64,000 bases of DNA from CANDOC01 sp965261725 (lineage in GTDB: Bacteria > Pseudomonadota > Gammaproteobacteria > Pseudomonadales > Endozoicomonadaceae), in NCBI GenBank assembly GCA_965261725.1, contig CBDHDU010000044.1, positions 248,001 to 312,000 of the forward strand. Direction: 5' to 3'. Every line of letters starts with the position of its first letter. The first letter of the stretch is position 1. Under the pieces are notes generated by a model, which saw only the letters and a list, made by a program, of their open reading frames with translations, did not search any database and was not told where the DNA came from. The translations under genes were made by a program, and so were the position numbers. Positions 16,501-25,444 of this stretch are shown here, in pieces.

Positions 16501-18238
16501 TGATAGTGAGAACAAAGTCAATATACTTTTCTTGTTGTGCAAATTCAGATACCGCATACCAAGCATCTGAAGGTAACGCTGCTTTTAAATGCCTTCCTAA
16601 ACATGCTTTTTGTTGCTCCAGTTCAGATCTTTTATCTTTGGAATCTGCAGCGAAAATCACTGATTGCTTACAACCATCATTAAAATCAATTTTTAGCTTA
16701 TATCTATAACTATCCTGAATCAGGTTATATCTTATATATCGGTATCCCTCATCCTGATAACGCCTTCTGCACTTAGTAAGCGCTTCGGTTGTTTTTTCAG
16801 AGATGTCTTCTATGACTCCTTCAGGAGACACCATACAAATTAGCTGTGATTCTCCGTTAATATGCCTCATTTCCAGAGTTTCATCAGGAACCATTAATTT
16901 CATTCCGAGCTCAGGTAAACACGCCTTGAAGTCTTTAGAATATTCATCAAGATTTATAGCATGACCATTAATAACAACTCTGACTTTTGCATCACCCTCT
17001 TTTAAATTTTTTCTTCGAATTATTGTTCCATCCCTGAAAAGAGCTGTACGAGGAATCGGTTCATATATCTTGTGTTTGCCTAACGTTGCAGATGAATTCA
17101 AAGTCATAGAAATCCTCTGAGTTCCATTTGAACCATCTGTGTGATTTGTTAGATTTTGGCTTGGTTCACTATTTCTCCAATCCTCTTGAAGTGAATTTAA
17201 ATCATTCAGTTTATGACCTATAAATACTAGAAACTTTGAGTCTTCCTGAACACAGTGACCAACCCGGTCATTCCAGTCAGCATAAAAATAATCTTTAAGC
17301 CACATCAAAGGAGAGAGAGGAGAAAAAGTTGCATGGAGGAGAGGCTCAACACCACTTCTGAGCAGGTTAAAACCAGTATGGGTTTCATCACTACTATGGG
17401 CTTCTGACAGGAAAGGGCAAGAAATATCAGTGATCGAATAATCAATACCTGCAACCTGTACCTCGCAGGCAAGTTTATTACTTCCTCTGTTATTTGTCTT
17501 TATATCAGCAGGAAATGCGGTACTCCCAAGGCAAATACTATCCGGAACAACAAGAATAAAATCGCCATCAATTGCATCAATACCAGCCCCATCACTATCA
17601 AAACAAAAGCTTTTCTTTGATCTCTGGTTATCTATAAAACACTGATCCGGAGAAATTCTACCATTAACTATTCTAACTTTTATAACGCCATGAGAAACTG
17701 TTTGTTCAAAAATAAACTTTTTACCAGAGGATAAAAATGTACTGCCCTCAACATCATTAATAAAAACTGAAACAGCATCCTCAGATACCTTTTCCCCTCC
17801 TAACCTTAATTTTAAATCTTGATCAAGACCCGGCTGAAAGGGAATAATGATAGTTATCTCATCACTCTCTGTTTCATGCGAACTTCCATTTACAAGTAGG
17901 CAATATTTATTTTTAAATTCGCTATCAGCCTCCTTAGTAAGCCCTCTCATTCTTAGAAAAGATGCCTTTTGTGTGCAGGGTAATGCCAGATAGAAGTCCT
18001 CCTCCTTTTCTTCATACCTAAACCCTGGAATATCAGAGTAAAAGCATCCGCCTTCCCAGCTCAAAGGAGAAATTTTGATTTCACTATCCCCTTTCCAAGC
18101 GACAACAGCTTGAGAGCAATTAGCACTTCCAGTATGAGAGTAAAATAATACAGCGAATGCCGACTGCGATAGGAAGAATATTCCAAAAATAAGGCTGAAA
18201 ATGATATTCAAATACGTTTTTTTAAAAAGAGACTTCAT
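13559..18238 (-). CDS. Very large secreted protein of unknown function
   Basis: 1559 residues, no family recognised. A clear signal peptide spans 1-29 (FSLIFGIFFLSQ, cut near AFA). Residues 30-1000 look globular, mixed beta and cysteine-rich, consistent with disulfides outside the cytoplasm. Residues about 1045-1440 are low-complexity, rich in Ser, Gly, His and Arg and likely disordered. They contain nine R-x-x-S motifs, for example RKKS at 1137-1140, RRRS at 1219-1222, RKLS at 1260-1263 and 1401-1404, and RKTS at 1370-1373. A helical C-terminal domain spans about 1445-1555. Codon use is more AT-rich than in its neighbours. It lies between trkH and glyQ. It could be a host-directed effector or surface protein, but that is inference. 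Confidence 0.75.
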   Translation of the reverse strand: MKSLFKKTYLNIIFSLIFGIFFLSQSAFAVLFYSHTGSANCSQAVVAWKGDSEIKISPLSWEGGCFYSDIPGFRYEEKEEDFYLALPCTQKASFLRMRGLTKEADSEFKNKYCLLVNGSSHETESDEITIIIPFQPGLDQDLKLRLGGEKVSEDAVSVFINDVEGSTFLSSGKKFIFEQTVSHGVIKVRIVNGRISPDQCFIDNQRSKKSFCFDSDGAGIDAIDGDFILVVPDSICLGSTAFPADIKTNNRGSNKLACEVQVAGIDYSITDISCPFLSEAHSSDETHTGFNLLRSGVEPLLHATFSPLSPLMWLKDYFYADWNDRVGHCVQEDSKFLVFIGHKLNDLNSLQEDWRNSEPSQNLTNHTDGSNGTQRISMTLNSSATLGKHKIYEPIPRTALFRDGTIIRRKNLKEGDAKVRVVINGHAINLDEYSKDFKACLPELGMKLMVPDETLEMRHINGESQLICMVSPEGVIEDISEKTTEALTKCRRRYQDEGYRYIRYNLIQDSYRYKLKIDFNDGCKQSVIFAADSKDKRSELEQQKACLGRHLKAALPSDAWYAVSEFAQQEKYIDFVLTINQKVLPLLCPDNPFQVCTGRVGSMSVLELADGGYLVKTSAKYNEVTIAQNGRQELKLLSATEYTTSRGEFKVGAKFDFETECFIKKQGDDYVLGAFRYTLEGWSSALGKLESTLAPVTFEEDQKGRGKRKLVSGPIGGLTRATELKSRDLLKLSVRSAEIAIKEYYGISVEKDRFPLSEWNPYWRDYMLDQRFHNANVLMAELLLGLHLYSSNGQVCENPLLFPQVFPKVNFVSGGFNYDDCRTRARLICSRIPKDEKDPFFVPAKPKAGRCCPALESLRDISLPAAFFTNEKLEHVINWVVKSAVKERKVNLKDFVIVSKRCVLYCIDTPDAAKRLAKKVTSSFPGDGIKDFMSKVSPNMKKQAKSDRAYIESYLEAVLNKLFKVGGMDEVDLDTAINKTCSVLMSALQDTGCVASSRRTEVLYVILFEFGGAGRSDLVAAEEDQPTRRATLGELLQKPLIHVEQVGHDRSSHQRSLSADWSSVHSVECHMNPGLGRSVSHEPSSKLNVSDRSLLGVDQNDAEYTSPSPASSSNTHLSSGEDIDLDGSGRTQVERARKKSFADDLLRIGKYLYARFTSGQKKAPVIAGSKRLKGQKYGAVSCSDITSHKVTSHIDIDIEDEDRRGEALLLEEREETLTRRRSEGNLLDQIEVEEAEEWTVSPLHTGANSSPVGGSKQGSRKLSLDRSVSHSTQFLRPPNAAGFDSGIFISYDTRSSNSSFYSGSHSDSHSRLYRDLMSPPSGGSGSVSHLHWPPTKGNYHIPSTPTGLVIHHSKANSFDSSHGKVASAHRKTSYGPPSRTCSDPGDVLTGASLNKSTVHSRKLSVEPRLAVVPATPNYVVPDKWEQELGAVAQPKQFTFSQVSPSAVEVRKYLWEVRNGASHPDCLVEVFKDIIETYFGGSVYALADKFRSYIDSEKYFQASADKLNPQVVEQLLRELMERTSSADDNQLTTILNGITPQIIEIFRRYLKLHNTVTTEC

Positions 18239-18450
18239 TTAATACTGCACATCTGAAAATTTAAAACAAAGCGTCCGTGCCACCAAAAGGCTCGCACCAA
18301 GCCTAGTCGGTTTATTCCATCTCGCCAGTTTTTAATTCACTAAAGTTCTATAGCGGCTGATATGGCGGGGCAAATGCAGGTATAATCCCTCTCCAGATAC
18401 TATTTACCGTTAGCTTTATGTCGCCAGCTGTCGGCACCCGAGGTAAAACC

Positions 18451-19404
18451 GTGACTCACCAGACAACTCCTGATGTCAGCACTTTTCAGGGCATGATCCT
18501 TGCCCTGCAGCAATACTGGGCCCGTCAGGGCTGCGTTATCCTGCAACCCCTTGATATGGAAGTGGGTGCAGGCACCTTCCACCCGGCAACCTTCCTGCGT
18601 GCTATTGGCCCCGAGAAGTGGAGTGCTGCCTACGTTCAGCCCAGCCGCCGCCCGACTGACGGTCGTTATGGTGAGAACCCGAATCGCCTGCAGCATTACT
18701 ATCAGTATCAGGTGGTGATGAAGCCATCCCCTGAAAACATTCAGGAGCTTTACCTTGGCTCTTTGAATGAACTGGGTATTGATCCGTCCATTCACGATAT
18801 CCGCTTTGTTGAAGACAACTGGGAATCCCCAACACTGGGTGCCTGGGGCCTTGGCTGGGAAGTGTGGCTGAACGGTATGGAAGTCTCCCAGTTCACCTAC
18901 TTCCAGCAGGCAGGTGGTATTGAATGCTTCCCTGTAACCGGTGAGATCACTTACGGTCTGGAACGTCTGGCGATGTATATTCAGGGCGTAGACAGCGTTT
19001 ATGACCTGATCTGGACCAAAGGACCGCAGGGCACTGTTACTTACGGTGATGTGTTCCTGCAGAACGAAGTTGAGATGTCGACTTTCAACTTTGAAAAGGC
19101 CGATACCGAAGAGCTGTTCCGCCAGTTCAACTTCTTTGAAAGTGAAGCCCAGCGCCTGACTGAAGACAACCTGCCGCTGCCAGCTTATGAATATACGCTG
19201 AAAGCTTCCCATACCTTCAACCTGCTGGATGCCCGTCACGCAATCTCTGTAACCGAGCGTCAGCGTTATATTCTGCGTGTACGTACTCTGGCCCGCGGTG
19301 TTGCCCAGGCTTACTTTGATTCCCGCAGAAAAGCCGGATTCCCACTGGCAGATGACAAGGTTCGTGAACAGGTAATGGCCCAGCTGGCTCAGGAGGAAAA
19401 GTGA
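18451..19404 (+). CDS. glyQ: Glycyl-tRNA synthetase alpha subunit
   Basis: Catalytic subunit of the alpha2beta2 glycyl-tRNA synthetase, carrying the glycine and ATP sites. I chose the GTG at 18451, which has GAGG at the right distance and gives 317 residues. An ATG at 18418 lacks a ribosome site and would add 11 residues. Hallmarks are TFQGMILALQQYWARQGC near the N-terminus, QPLDMEVGAGTFHPATF and PTDGRYGENPNRLQHYYQ. Its stop overlaps the glyS start by one base (TGATG), which ensures coupled synthesis of the two subunits. Confidence 0.97.
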   Translation: MTHQTTPDVSTFQGMILALQQYWARQGCVILQPLDMEVGAGTFHPATFLRAIGPEKWSAAYVQPSRRPTDGRYGENPNRLQHYYQYQVVMKPSPENIQELYLGSLNELGIDPSIHDIRFVEDNWESPTLGAWGLGWEVWLNGMEVSQFTYFQQAGGIECFPVTGEITYGLERLAMYIQGVDSVYDLIWTKGPQGTVTYGDVFLQNEVEMSTFNFEKADTEELFRQFNFFESEAQRLTEDNLPLPAYEYTLKASHTFNLLDARHAISVTERQRYILRVRTLARGVAQAYFDSRRKAGFPLADDKVREQVMAQLAQEEK

Positions 19405-21494
19405 TGTCTAAGCAAGATTTTCTGATTGAGCTGGGTACCGAAGAGCTGCCACCAAAAGCCCTGGCTTCCCTGAGCAAGGCCTTTGCTGATGGCATTTTGA
19501 ATGGTCTAAAAGAATCCGGTCTGGCTTTCGCTGACAGTGAAATGTTTGCCAGCCCACGCCGAATGGCCATACTGATTCGTGAACTGAAAACCGCCCAGAA
19601 AGACCAAAACGTCGAGCGTAAAGGTCCGGCTGTTCAGGCATGTTTTGATGCCGAAGGTAAACCCACCCGCGCCGCTGAAGGTTTTGCCCGCTCCAATGGT
19701 GTTACCGTTGATGAACTGGAAAAACTGGAAACAGGCAAAGGTGCCTGGCTGGTATTCCGCTCTGTTCGTAAAGGTCAGCAAACTGCAGAACTGCTGCCGG
19801 GGCTGGTAGAGCAGTCACTCTCCAAATTGCCGATTCCAAAGCGTATGCGTTGGGCTGACCGTCGCGATGAATTTGTCCGTCCAGTTAAGTGGCTGGTAAT
19901 GCTGCAGGGTTCTGAAGTGATTCCGTGCAATATTATGGGTCTGGATGCTGGTCGTACGACTCGTGGCCACCGGGTTCACTGCACTGAAACACTGAGCATT
20001 GAGTCTCCGGCTCAGTATGCCGAACTGCTGCGTGAGAAAGGTTTTGTTATTGCTGATCAGGCTCAGCGCAAGCAGGTGATTCGTGAGCAGGTAACCGCTC
20101 TGGAAAAAGAAATCGGTGGTAGCATTATTATCGATGAAGACCTGCTGAATGAAGTGTCTGCTCTGGTTGAATGGCCGGTTGCGCTGGCAGGTCGTTTTGA
20201 TGAAGCATTCCTGGAAGTACCGGCTGAATCACTGATTTCTTCCATGAAAGAACATCAGAAATACTTCCATGCTGTTGACGCTGAAGGCAAACTGCTGCCA
20301 CGTTTCATTACTATCGCCAATATCGAGAGTCGTGATCCGGCTCAGGTTATTGCCGGTAATGAAAAGGTTATCGGCCCGCGTCTGGCGGATGCCCGTTTCT
20401 TCTTTGAAACTGACAAGAAAACGACTCTGGACGCTCAACGTGAACGCCTGAAATCTGTCGTATTCCAGAACAAGCTCGGTACAGTTTATGACAAGACTAA
20501 GCGTATGGGTCGTCTGGCTGCCGATATTGCCTGTCAACTGAACAGCGATACCGAAATGGCAGCACGTGCAGCAACCCTGAGTAAAGCTGACCTGGTCAGT
20601 GAAATGGTTCAGGAATTCCCTGAATTGCAGGGCATTATGGGTCAATACTATGCCCGCCACGAAGGCATGGCTGAAGATATTGCTCTGGCACAAAACGAAC
20701 AGTATATGCCACGTTTTGCCGGTGACGAGTTGCCTGCAACTTTGGCCGGTTGTTCAGTTGCCCTTGCAGACAAGCTGGATACACTGGTTGGTATTTTCGG
20801 CATCAAGCAGCCTCCCAGTGGCAGTAAAGATCCATTTGCCTTGCGTCGTGCAACTCTGGGTATTCTGCGTATTCTGGTTGAAAAGAAGCTGAATCTGGAC
20901 CTGGAAGTGCTGATTCGCAGTGCCAGCAAAGGCTATCAGGAAAGCGGTGTTGAACTGCCGGTTGCTGAAGATGAGCTGGTTAAGCAGGTACTGGACTTTA
21001 TGCTGGATCGTTTCCGTGCCGGTTATCAGGATCAGGGCATTCCGACAGAAGTCTTCCTCGCCGTTCGCGCCCTGCGCCCGACCAGCGCACTGGATTTCGA
21101 TGCCCGCGTGAAGGCTGTGGATAACTTCCGCCACCTGACTGAAGCTGAAGCCCTGTCTGCCGCCAACAAGCGGGTTGCCAATATTTTGGCGAAGAGTGAC
21201 AAGGCTCCGGAAGCAACTGTGGATAACGCACTACTGCAGGAAGCGGCAGAGAAAGTACTGGCAGAAGCGATTGCCGTGCGTCAGGCTGAAATTGAGCCGT
21301 TGGTTGCTAGTCATGACTATCGTCAGATTCTGGAATCTCTGACAGCGTTGAAAGCACCTGTGGACACCTTCTTTGATGAAGTCATGGTGAATGCCGATGA
21401 TGCGGCCATTCGAGCCAATCGTCTGGCATTGTTGCAGCAGCTACGGAACCTGTTCCTGCAGGTTGCCGATATTTCTCTGCTGCAGAAAGCTTAA
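19404..21494 (+). CDS. glyS: Glycyl-tRNA synthetase beta subunit
   Basis: tRNA-binding subunit of glycyl-tRNA synthetase. The ATG at 19404 has AGGAGG seven bases upstream and overlaps the glyQ stop, giving 696 residues, close to the 689 of E. coli. The N-terminus has LIELGTEELPPKAL. A central HD-like region includes YYARHEGM, and the C-terminus has the DALR-type anticodon-binding helices (VDTFFDEVMVNADD). It is followed closely by gmhB. Confidence 0.97.
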   Translation: MSKQDFLIELGTEELPPKALASLSKAFADGILNGLKESGLAFADSEMFASPRRMAILIRELKTAQKDQNVERKGPAVQACFDAEGKPTRAAEGFARSNGVTVDELEKLETGKGAWLVFRSVRKGQQTAELLPGLVEQSLSKLPIPKRMRWADRRDEFVRPVKWLVMLQGSEVIPCNIMGLDAGRTTRGHRVHCTETLSIESPAQYAELLREKGFVIADQAQRKQVIREQVTALEKEIGGSIIIDEDLLNEVSALVEWPVALAGRFDEAFLEVPAESLISSMKEHQKYFHAVDAEGKLLPRFITIANIESRDPAQVIAGNEKVIGPRLADARFFFETDKKTTLDAQRERLKSVVFQNKLGTVYDKTKRMGRLAADIACQLNSDTEMAARAATLSKADLVSEMVQEFPELQGIMGQYYARHEGMAEDIALAQNEQYMPRFAGDELPATLAGCSVALADKLDTLVGIFGIKQPPSGSKDPFALRRATLGILRILVEKKLNLDLEVLIRSASKGYQESGVELPVAEDELVKQVLDFMLDRFRAGYQDQGIPTEVFLAVRALRPTSALDFDARVKAVDNFRHLTEAEALSAANKRVANILAKSDKAPEATVDNALLQEAAEKVLAEAIAVRQAEIEPLVASHDYRQILESLTALKAPVDTFFDEVMVNADDAAIRANRLALLQQLRNLFLQVADISLLQKA

Positions 21495-21616
21495 GAAATA
21501 AGGCTGTGAAAAGGGGAGGGCGGTTGCTCTCCACTTTTTTTGCCTGCTATTTTCTGCTCATGGCTAATAAGCCTGAAGATAAAAACGTAACGACTTACCA
21601 GGAAAAGGGATACTTT

Positions 21617-22165
21617 ATGAAGCTGGTCATCCTCGACCGTGACGGCGTTATTAATGAAGATTCCGACAATTATATAAAGTCCGCTGCCGAGTGGATTCCC
21701 CTGCCAGGCAGTATTGAAGCAATGGCTCGCTTAACGCAGGCCGGTTATCAGGTTGCCATTGCCACCAACCAGTCCGGACTGGGCAGAGGCTTATTTCCCG
21801 CCACAGCGCTGACTGAAATGCACAACAAGATGATAACCCTTGTTACAGAAGCCGGTGGTAAGATTGACGCTCTGGTCTGGTGCCCTCATACACCGGATGA
21901 CCATTGCGATTGCCGCAAGCCTGCTCCCGGACTCATTAAGCAGATTGAAAACGAACTGGGTATTTCAGCAAAAGGTGCCTGGATCATTGGTGATTCGCAA
22001 CGGGATCTTGATGCGGGCATGGCTGTGGGGTGTAAGTCTGCATTGGTAAAAACCGGAAAGGGACTGAGAACCCTCGACAAAAATAAGAGTTCTGTTAATG
22101 CCTTGGTATTTGATGATCTGGCAGACTTTGTTGACCAGCTCCTACAGAACAAAATTTCAGAGTAA
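21617..22165 (+). CDS. gmhB: D-glycero-beta-D-manno-heptose-1,7-bisphosphate 7-phosphatase
   Basis: HAD-family phosphatase of ADP-heptose synthesis for the lipopolysaccharide core. Catalytic D7 and D9 are in LDRDGVINEDS. The zinc site is C89-P-H91 and C97-D-C99. Nucleotide 21617 is the natural start (AAAAGGGA in front) and gives 182 residues, the family length. The frame is open 37 codons further upstream, but that part is not GmhB-like. The gene lies between glyS and the acyltransferase, as in Pseudomonas. Confidence 0.94.
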   Translation: MKLVILDRDGVINEDSDNYIKSAAEWIPLPGSIEAMARLTQAGYQVAIATNQSGLGRGLFPATALTEMHNKMITLVTEAGGKIDALVWCPHTPDDHCDCRKPAPGLIKQIENELGISAKGAWIIGDSQRDLDAGMAVGCKSALVKTGKGLRTLDKNKSSVNALVFDDLADFVDQLLQNKISE

Positions 22166-22183
22166 ACCGTTTCAGAGTTAATA

Positions 22184-22903
22184 ATGGCAACAGTATTACC
22201 TTTTATCAGGACGATTATTTTTTATCTGGCACTCGCCATATGGACTGTTTTCTGGGCCGGACTGGGTACACTGGTAACCGGTTTCATGCCGTTGCGAAAA
22301 CGTCATGGCTTTTCAGTTAAAATCTGGAATCAGGTTATTCTCTGGCTGTGTAAGGTTATCTGCGGTATCCGCTGGGAAATTGTCGGTAAAGAAAATATTC
22401 CTCAAAAACCCTGCGTTATTGTCAGTAACCACCAAAGTACTTGGGAAACCTTTGCCTTGCAGACCCTATTTTCCCCCCAGAGCCAGGTATTAAAAAGAGA
22501 ACTATTGCTGATTCCGTTTTTTGGCTGGGCGCTGGCACTGACAAAACCTATCGCTATCAACAGAGCTAATAAACGTGCCGCGTTGCAACAGGTAATCAAA
22601 GAAGGGGGTGACCGGATTAAAGAGGGTTTATGGGTACTGATTTTCCCTGAAGGAACCCGTCGACCTCATGGTAAACCCGGCAAGTTCTCTCGCAGTGGTG
22701 CCGTGATGGCCTGTAACACCGGTGTTGATATCCTCCCGGTAGCCCATAACGCAGGCACTTGCTGGGAGCATGGTAAATGGCTCAAGAAACCCGGTACGAT
22801 CACAGTAGAAATTGGACAGCCTATTTCTACTGAAGGGAAGAGCCATAATGAAGTTCAGGAAGCCAGCAGTCAGTGGATACTGGATAAACTGAAACAAATG
22901 TAA
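22184..22903 (+). CDS. 1-acyl-sn-glycerol-3-phosphate acyltransferase (PlsC-like)
   Basis: 239-residue membrane-associated acyltransferase of phospholipid synthesis. One hydrophobic segment is at about 7-33. Motif I is NHQSTWE at about 82-88, with Glu in place of the usual Asp of HX4D. Motif III is FPEGTRRP at about 154-161. Motif IV includes DILPVAHNAG. The HX4E form is, from memory, seen in the Pseudomonas PA0005 (LptA) clade, which has the same position next to gmhB and gyrB. It starts 18 bp after gmhB and ends at a terminator. Confidence 0.88.
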   Translation: MATVLPFIRTIIFYLALAIWTVFWAGLGTLVTGFMPLRKRHGFSVKIWNQVILWLCKVICGIRWEIVGKENIPQKPCVIVSNHQSTWETFALQTLFSPQSQVLKRELLLIPFFGWALALTKPIAINRANKRAALQQVIKEGGDRIKEGLWVLIFPEGTRRPHGKPGKFSRSGAVMACNTGVDILPVAHNAGTCWEHGKWLKKPGTITVEIGQPISTEGKSHNEVQEASSQWILDKLKQM

Positions 22904-22910
22904 GATCAAA

Positions 22911-22942
22911 CAAAAAGCCGACAACTGTCAGCTTTTTGTTTA
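22911..22942. terminator. Bidirectional terminator between the acyltransferase and gyrB
   Basis: CAAAAAGC (22911-22918) pairs with GCTTTTTG (22931-22938). Inner bases GACA/TGTC extend the stem with one mismatch. The stem itself supplies A and T tracts on both strands, which suits the convergent genes on either side. Confidence 0.75.
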
Positions 22943-22964
22943 TACACATCGTTCGTCGTCTTAA

Positions 22965-25382
22965 TTAGACATCAAGGTTGGCTACATTAAGCGCATTAGT
23001 TTCAATAAACTCTCTACGTGGCTCAACATGATCTCCCATCAAGGTAGTGAAGATCTGGTCTGCCGCAATCGCATCCTCAACCCGAACCTTCAACATTCGA
23101 CGACTTTCCGGATCCATGGTGGTTTCCCACAGCTGCTCCGGATTCATCTCGCCCAGCCCCTTATAACGCTGGATATAGTGACGTTTGGTTGATTCACGCA
23201 TCAGCCATTCCAGCCCTTGCTCAAAAGAGTCAATTGGATGGCGACGCTCACCTTTCTGAATCCAGGCACCTTCTTCAATCAGTCCCTGCAGCTGTTCGCC
23301 CAGTGCGCAGATATTCTGGTAATCCGCAGACTCAAAGAATTCAACAGACAGCGGGTATTCATTGGGAACACCGTGATGGATAACCGTCAGTTTAGGCAGC
23401 CAGACCTGATGCTCCCGATCTTCGACAGCCTTCACTTCTGCACGGGCACCGGAAGGCAGCTTGGAAAGCACAGCCTGCTGCAGCTTCTGAGCCCAATCAG
23501 TCATAGCAGCTTCATTAGCCAGCATGTCCTCTCTCACAGCAGGCAGGTAAACCATACTGTTCAGCGCTTCAGCCGTATACAGGCGAGACATACGCCCTAC
23601 GATGGATTCAACCTTACGATAAGATTTTACAATCGTTTCAAAGCCAGCACCTGTAATTCCCGGTGCCGTATCGTTCACATGCAGGCTGGCATTTTCCAGT
23701 GCCGCCGATGTCAGATATTCCTGCAGTGCCGGATCATCTTTCAGATACTGTTCCTGCTTGCCACGCTTGATTTTATACAACGGTGGCTGAGCAATATAAA
23801 CATGACCACGCTCTATAATTTCAGGCATTTGACGGAAGAAAAACGTCAGTAGAAGTGTACGAATGTGAGAACCGTCGACATCCGCATCGGTCATAATAAT
23901 GATACTGTGATAACGGAGTTTCTCGATATTGAACTCTTCACGACCAATACCACAACCCAGCGCGGTAATCAGGGTGCCGACTTCCTGAGAAGACAGCATC
24001 TTGTCGAAACGTGCTTTCTCAACGTTCAGGATTTTACCTTTCAAAGGCAGAATTGCCTGAGATTTACGGTTACGTCCCTGCTTGGCAGAACCACCCGCAG
24101 AATCACCCTCCACAATATAAAGTTCAGAGAGGGCAGGGTCTTTTTCCTGACAGTCAGCCAGCTTGCCGGGTAGACCCGCAATATCGAGCGCACCTTTTCG
24201 GCGGGTCATTTCACGGGCTTTACGCGCCGCTTCACGGGCACGTGCGGCATCGATCATTTTGGAGACAATGGCCTTGGCTTCCTGCGGCCGTTCCAACAGA
24301 TAATCTGTCAAATATTTGGCCATCTCTTGCTCAACTGCCGTCTTCACTTCTGAAGAAACCAGCTTATCTTTAGTCTGAGAAGAGAACTTCGGATCAGGTA
24401 CTTTGACAGACACAATTGCCGTCAGACCTTCACGGGCATCATCACCTGTTGTCGAAACTTTCTGTTTTTTACCCAATCCTTCACGCTCAATATAAGCATT
24501 CAGGCTGCGGGTCAGCGCTGCACGGAAGCCAGCCAGATGGGTACCACCATCGCGCTGAGGAATATTATTGGTAAAGCAGAAGATGTTTTCCTGAAAGCTG
24601 TCATTCCACTGCAAGGAAACCTCAACACCAACACCATCATCACGACTGGAGGTATTGAAGTGGAATACATTATTAACCGGGTTTTTATTTTGATTCAGGT
24701 ACTCAATAAAAGCCTGCAGACCACCTTCATAGTTGAAACGTTCTTCTTTTCCGGAACGCTCATCTTTGAGCACAATGCAAACACCGGAGTTCAGAAAGGC
24801 CAGTTCACGCAGACGCTTAGCCAACAAGTCAAAGCTGAACAAGATATTACTGAAGGTTTCATCAGACGGAATAAAGTGAATTTCAGTACCGCTGGTTTCT
24901 GTTTCACCAATTACTTTCAGCGGTTCTTTCGGCACACCATGCAGATAAACCTGCTGATGAACCTTACCTGCACGGCGTACAGTCAGCTTCAGTTCACTGG
25001 AGAGGGCGTTAACAACAGAGACACCCACACCGTGCAAACCACCGGAAACCTTATAGGTGTTGTCATCGAACTTACCACCCGCGTGCAGCACAGTCATGAT
25101 AACTTCAGCAGCAGAAACACCTTCTTCTTCGTGCATATCCACCGGGATACCACGACCGTTATCTCTGACAGACACAGATTCATCCGGGTGAATGATGACC
25201 TGAATCTCTGAACAGAACCCTGCCAGCGCCTCATCGATTGAGTTATCGACGATCTCAAACACCATATGATGCAGGCCTGTGCCATCATCCGTGTCACCAA
25301 TATACATGCCGGGACGCTTACGCACGGCATCCAGGCCTTTCAGCACCTTGATATTCGATGCGTCATAACTCTGCTCACTCAT
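22965..25382 (-). CDS. gyrB: DNA gyrase subunit B
   Basis: ATPase subunit of DNA gyrase, which introduces negative supercoils with GyrA (not in this window). It has 805 residues, as in E. coli (804). The N-terminal GHKL ATPase has EIVDNSIDEALAG and GLHGVGVSVVNAL. The Toprim domain has EGDSAGGSAKQGR and the metal-binding TDADVDGSHI. The C-terminal tail carries the QRYKGLGEMNP motif. It is last in the leftward dnaA-dnaN-recF-gyrB series, 62 bp after recF. Confidence 0.99.
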   Translation of the reverse strand: MSEQSYDASNIKVLKGLDAVRKRPGMYIGDTDDGTGLHHMVFEIVDNSIDEALAGFCSEIQVIIHPDESVSVRDNGRGIPVDMHEEEGVSAAEVIMTVLHAGGKFDDNTYKVSGGLHGVGVSVVNALSSELKLTVRRAGKVHQQVYLHGVPKEPLKVIGETETSGTEIHFIPSDETFSNILFSFDLLAKRLRELAFLNSGVCIVLKDERSGKEERFNYEGGLQAFIEYLNQNKNPVNNVFHFNTSSRDDGVGVEVSLQWNDSFQENIFCFTNNIPQRDGGTHLAGFRAALTRSLNAYIEREGLGKKQKVSTTGDDAREGLTAIVSVKVPDPKFSSQTKDKLVSSEVKTAVEQEMAKYLTDYLLERPQEAKAIVSKMIDAARAREAARKAREMTRRKGALDIAGLPGKLADCQEKDPALSELYIVEGDSAGGSAKQGRNRKSQAILPLKGKILNVEKARFDKMLSSQEVGTLITALGCGIGREEFNIEKLRYHSIIIMTDADVDGSHIRTLLLTFFFRQMPEIIERGHVYIAQPPLYKIKRGKQEQYLKDDPALQEYLTSAALENASLHVNDTAPGITGAGFETIVKSYRKVESIVGRMSRLYTAEALNSMVYLPAVREDMLANEAAMTDWAQKLQQAVLSKLPSGARAEVKAVEDREHQVWLPKLTVIHHGVPNEYPLSVEFFESADYQNICALGEQLQGLIEEGAWIQKGERRHPIDSFEQGLEWLMRESTKRHYIQRYKGLGEMNPEQLWETTMDPESRRMLKVRVEDAIAADQIFTTLMGDHVEPRREFIETNALNVANLDV

Positions 25383-25444
25383 CTTTCATTCTCCGTTAAA
25401 CTGGCAACCCCATCAGGTCGGGTATTGTCTACAGGACTTCCCAG

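Noticed and set aside
21506..21616. 37-codon N-terminal extension of gmhB
   Set aside because: The HAD catalytic strand starts right after the internal ATG, which has an AAAAGGGA ribosome site.
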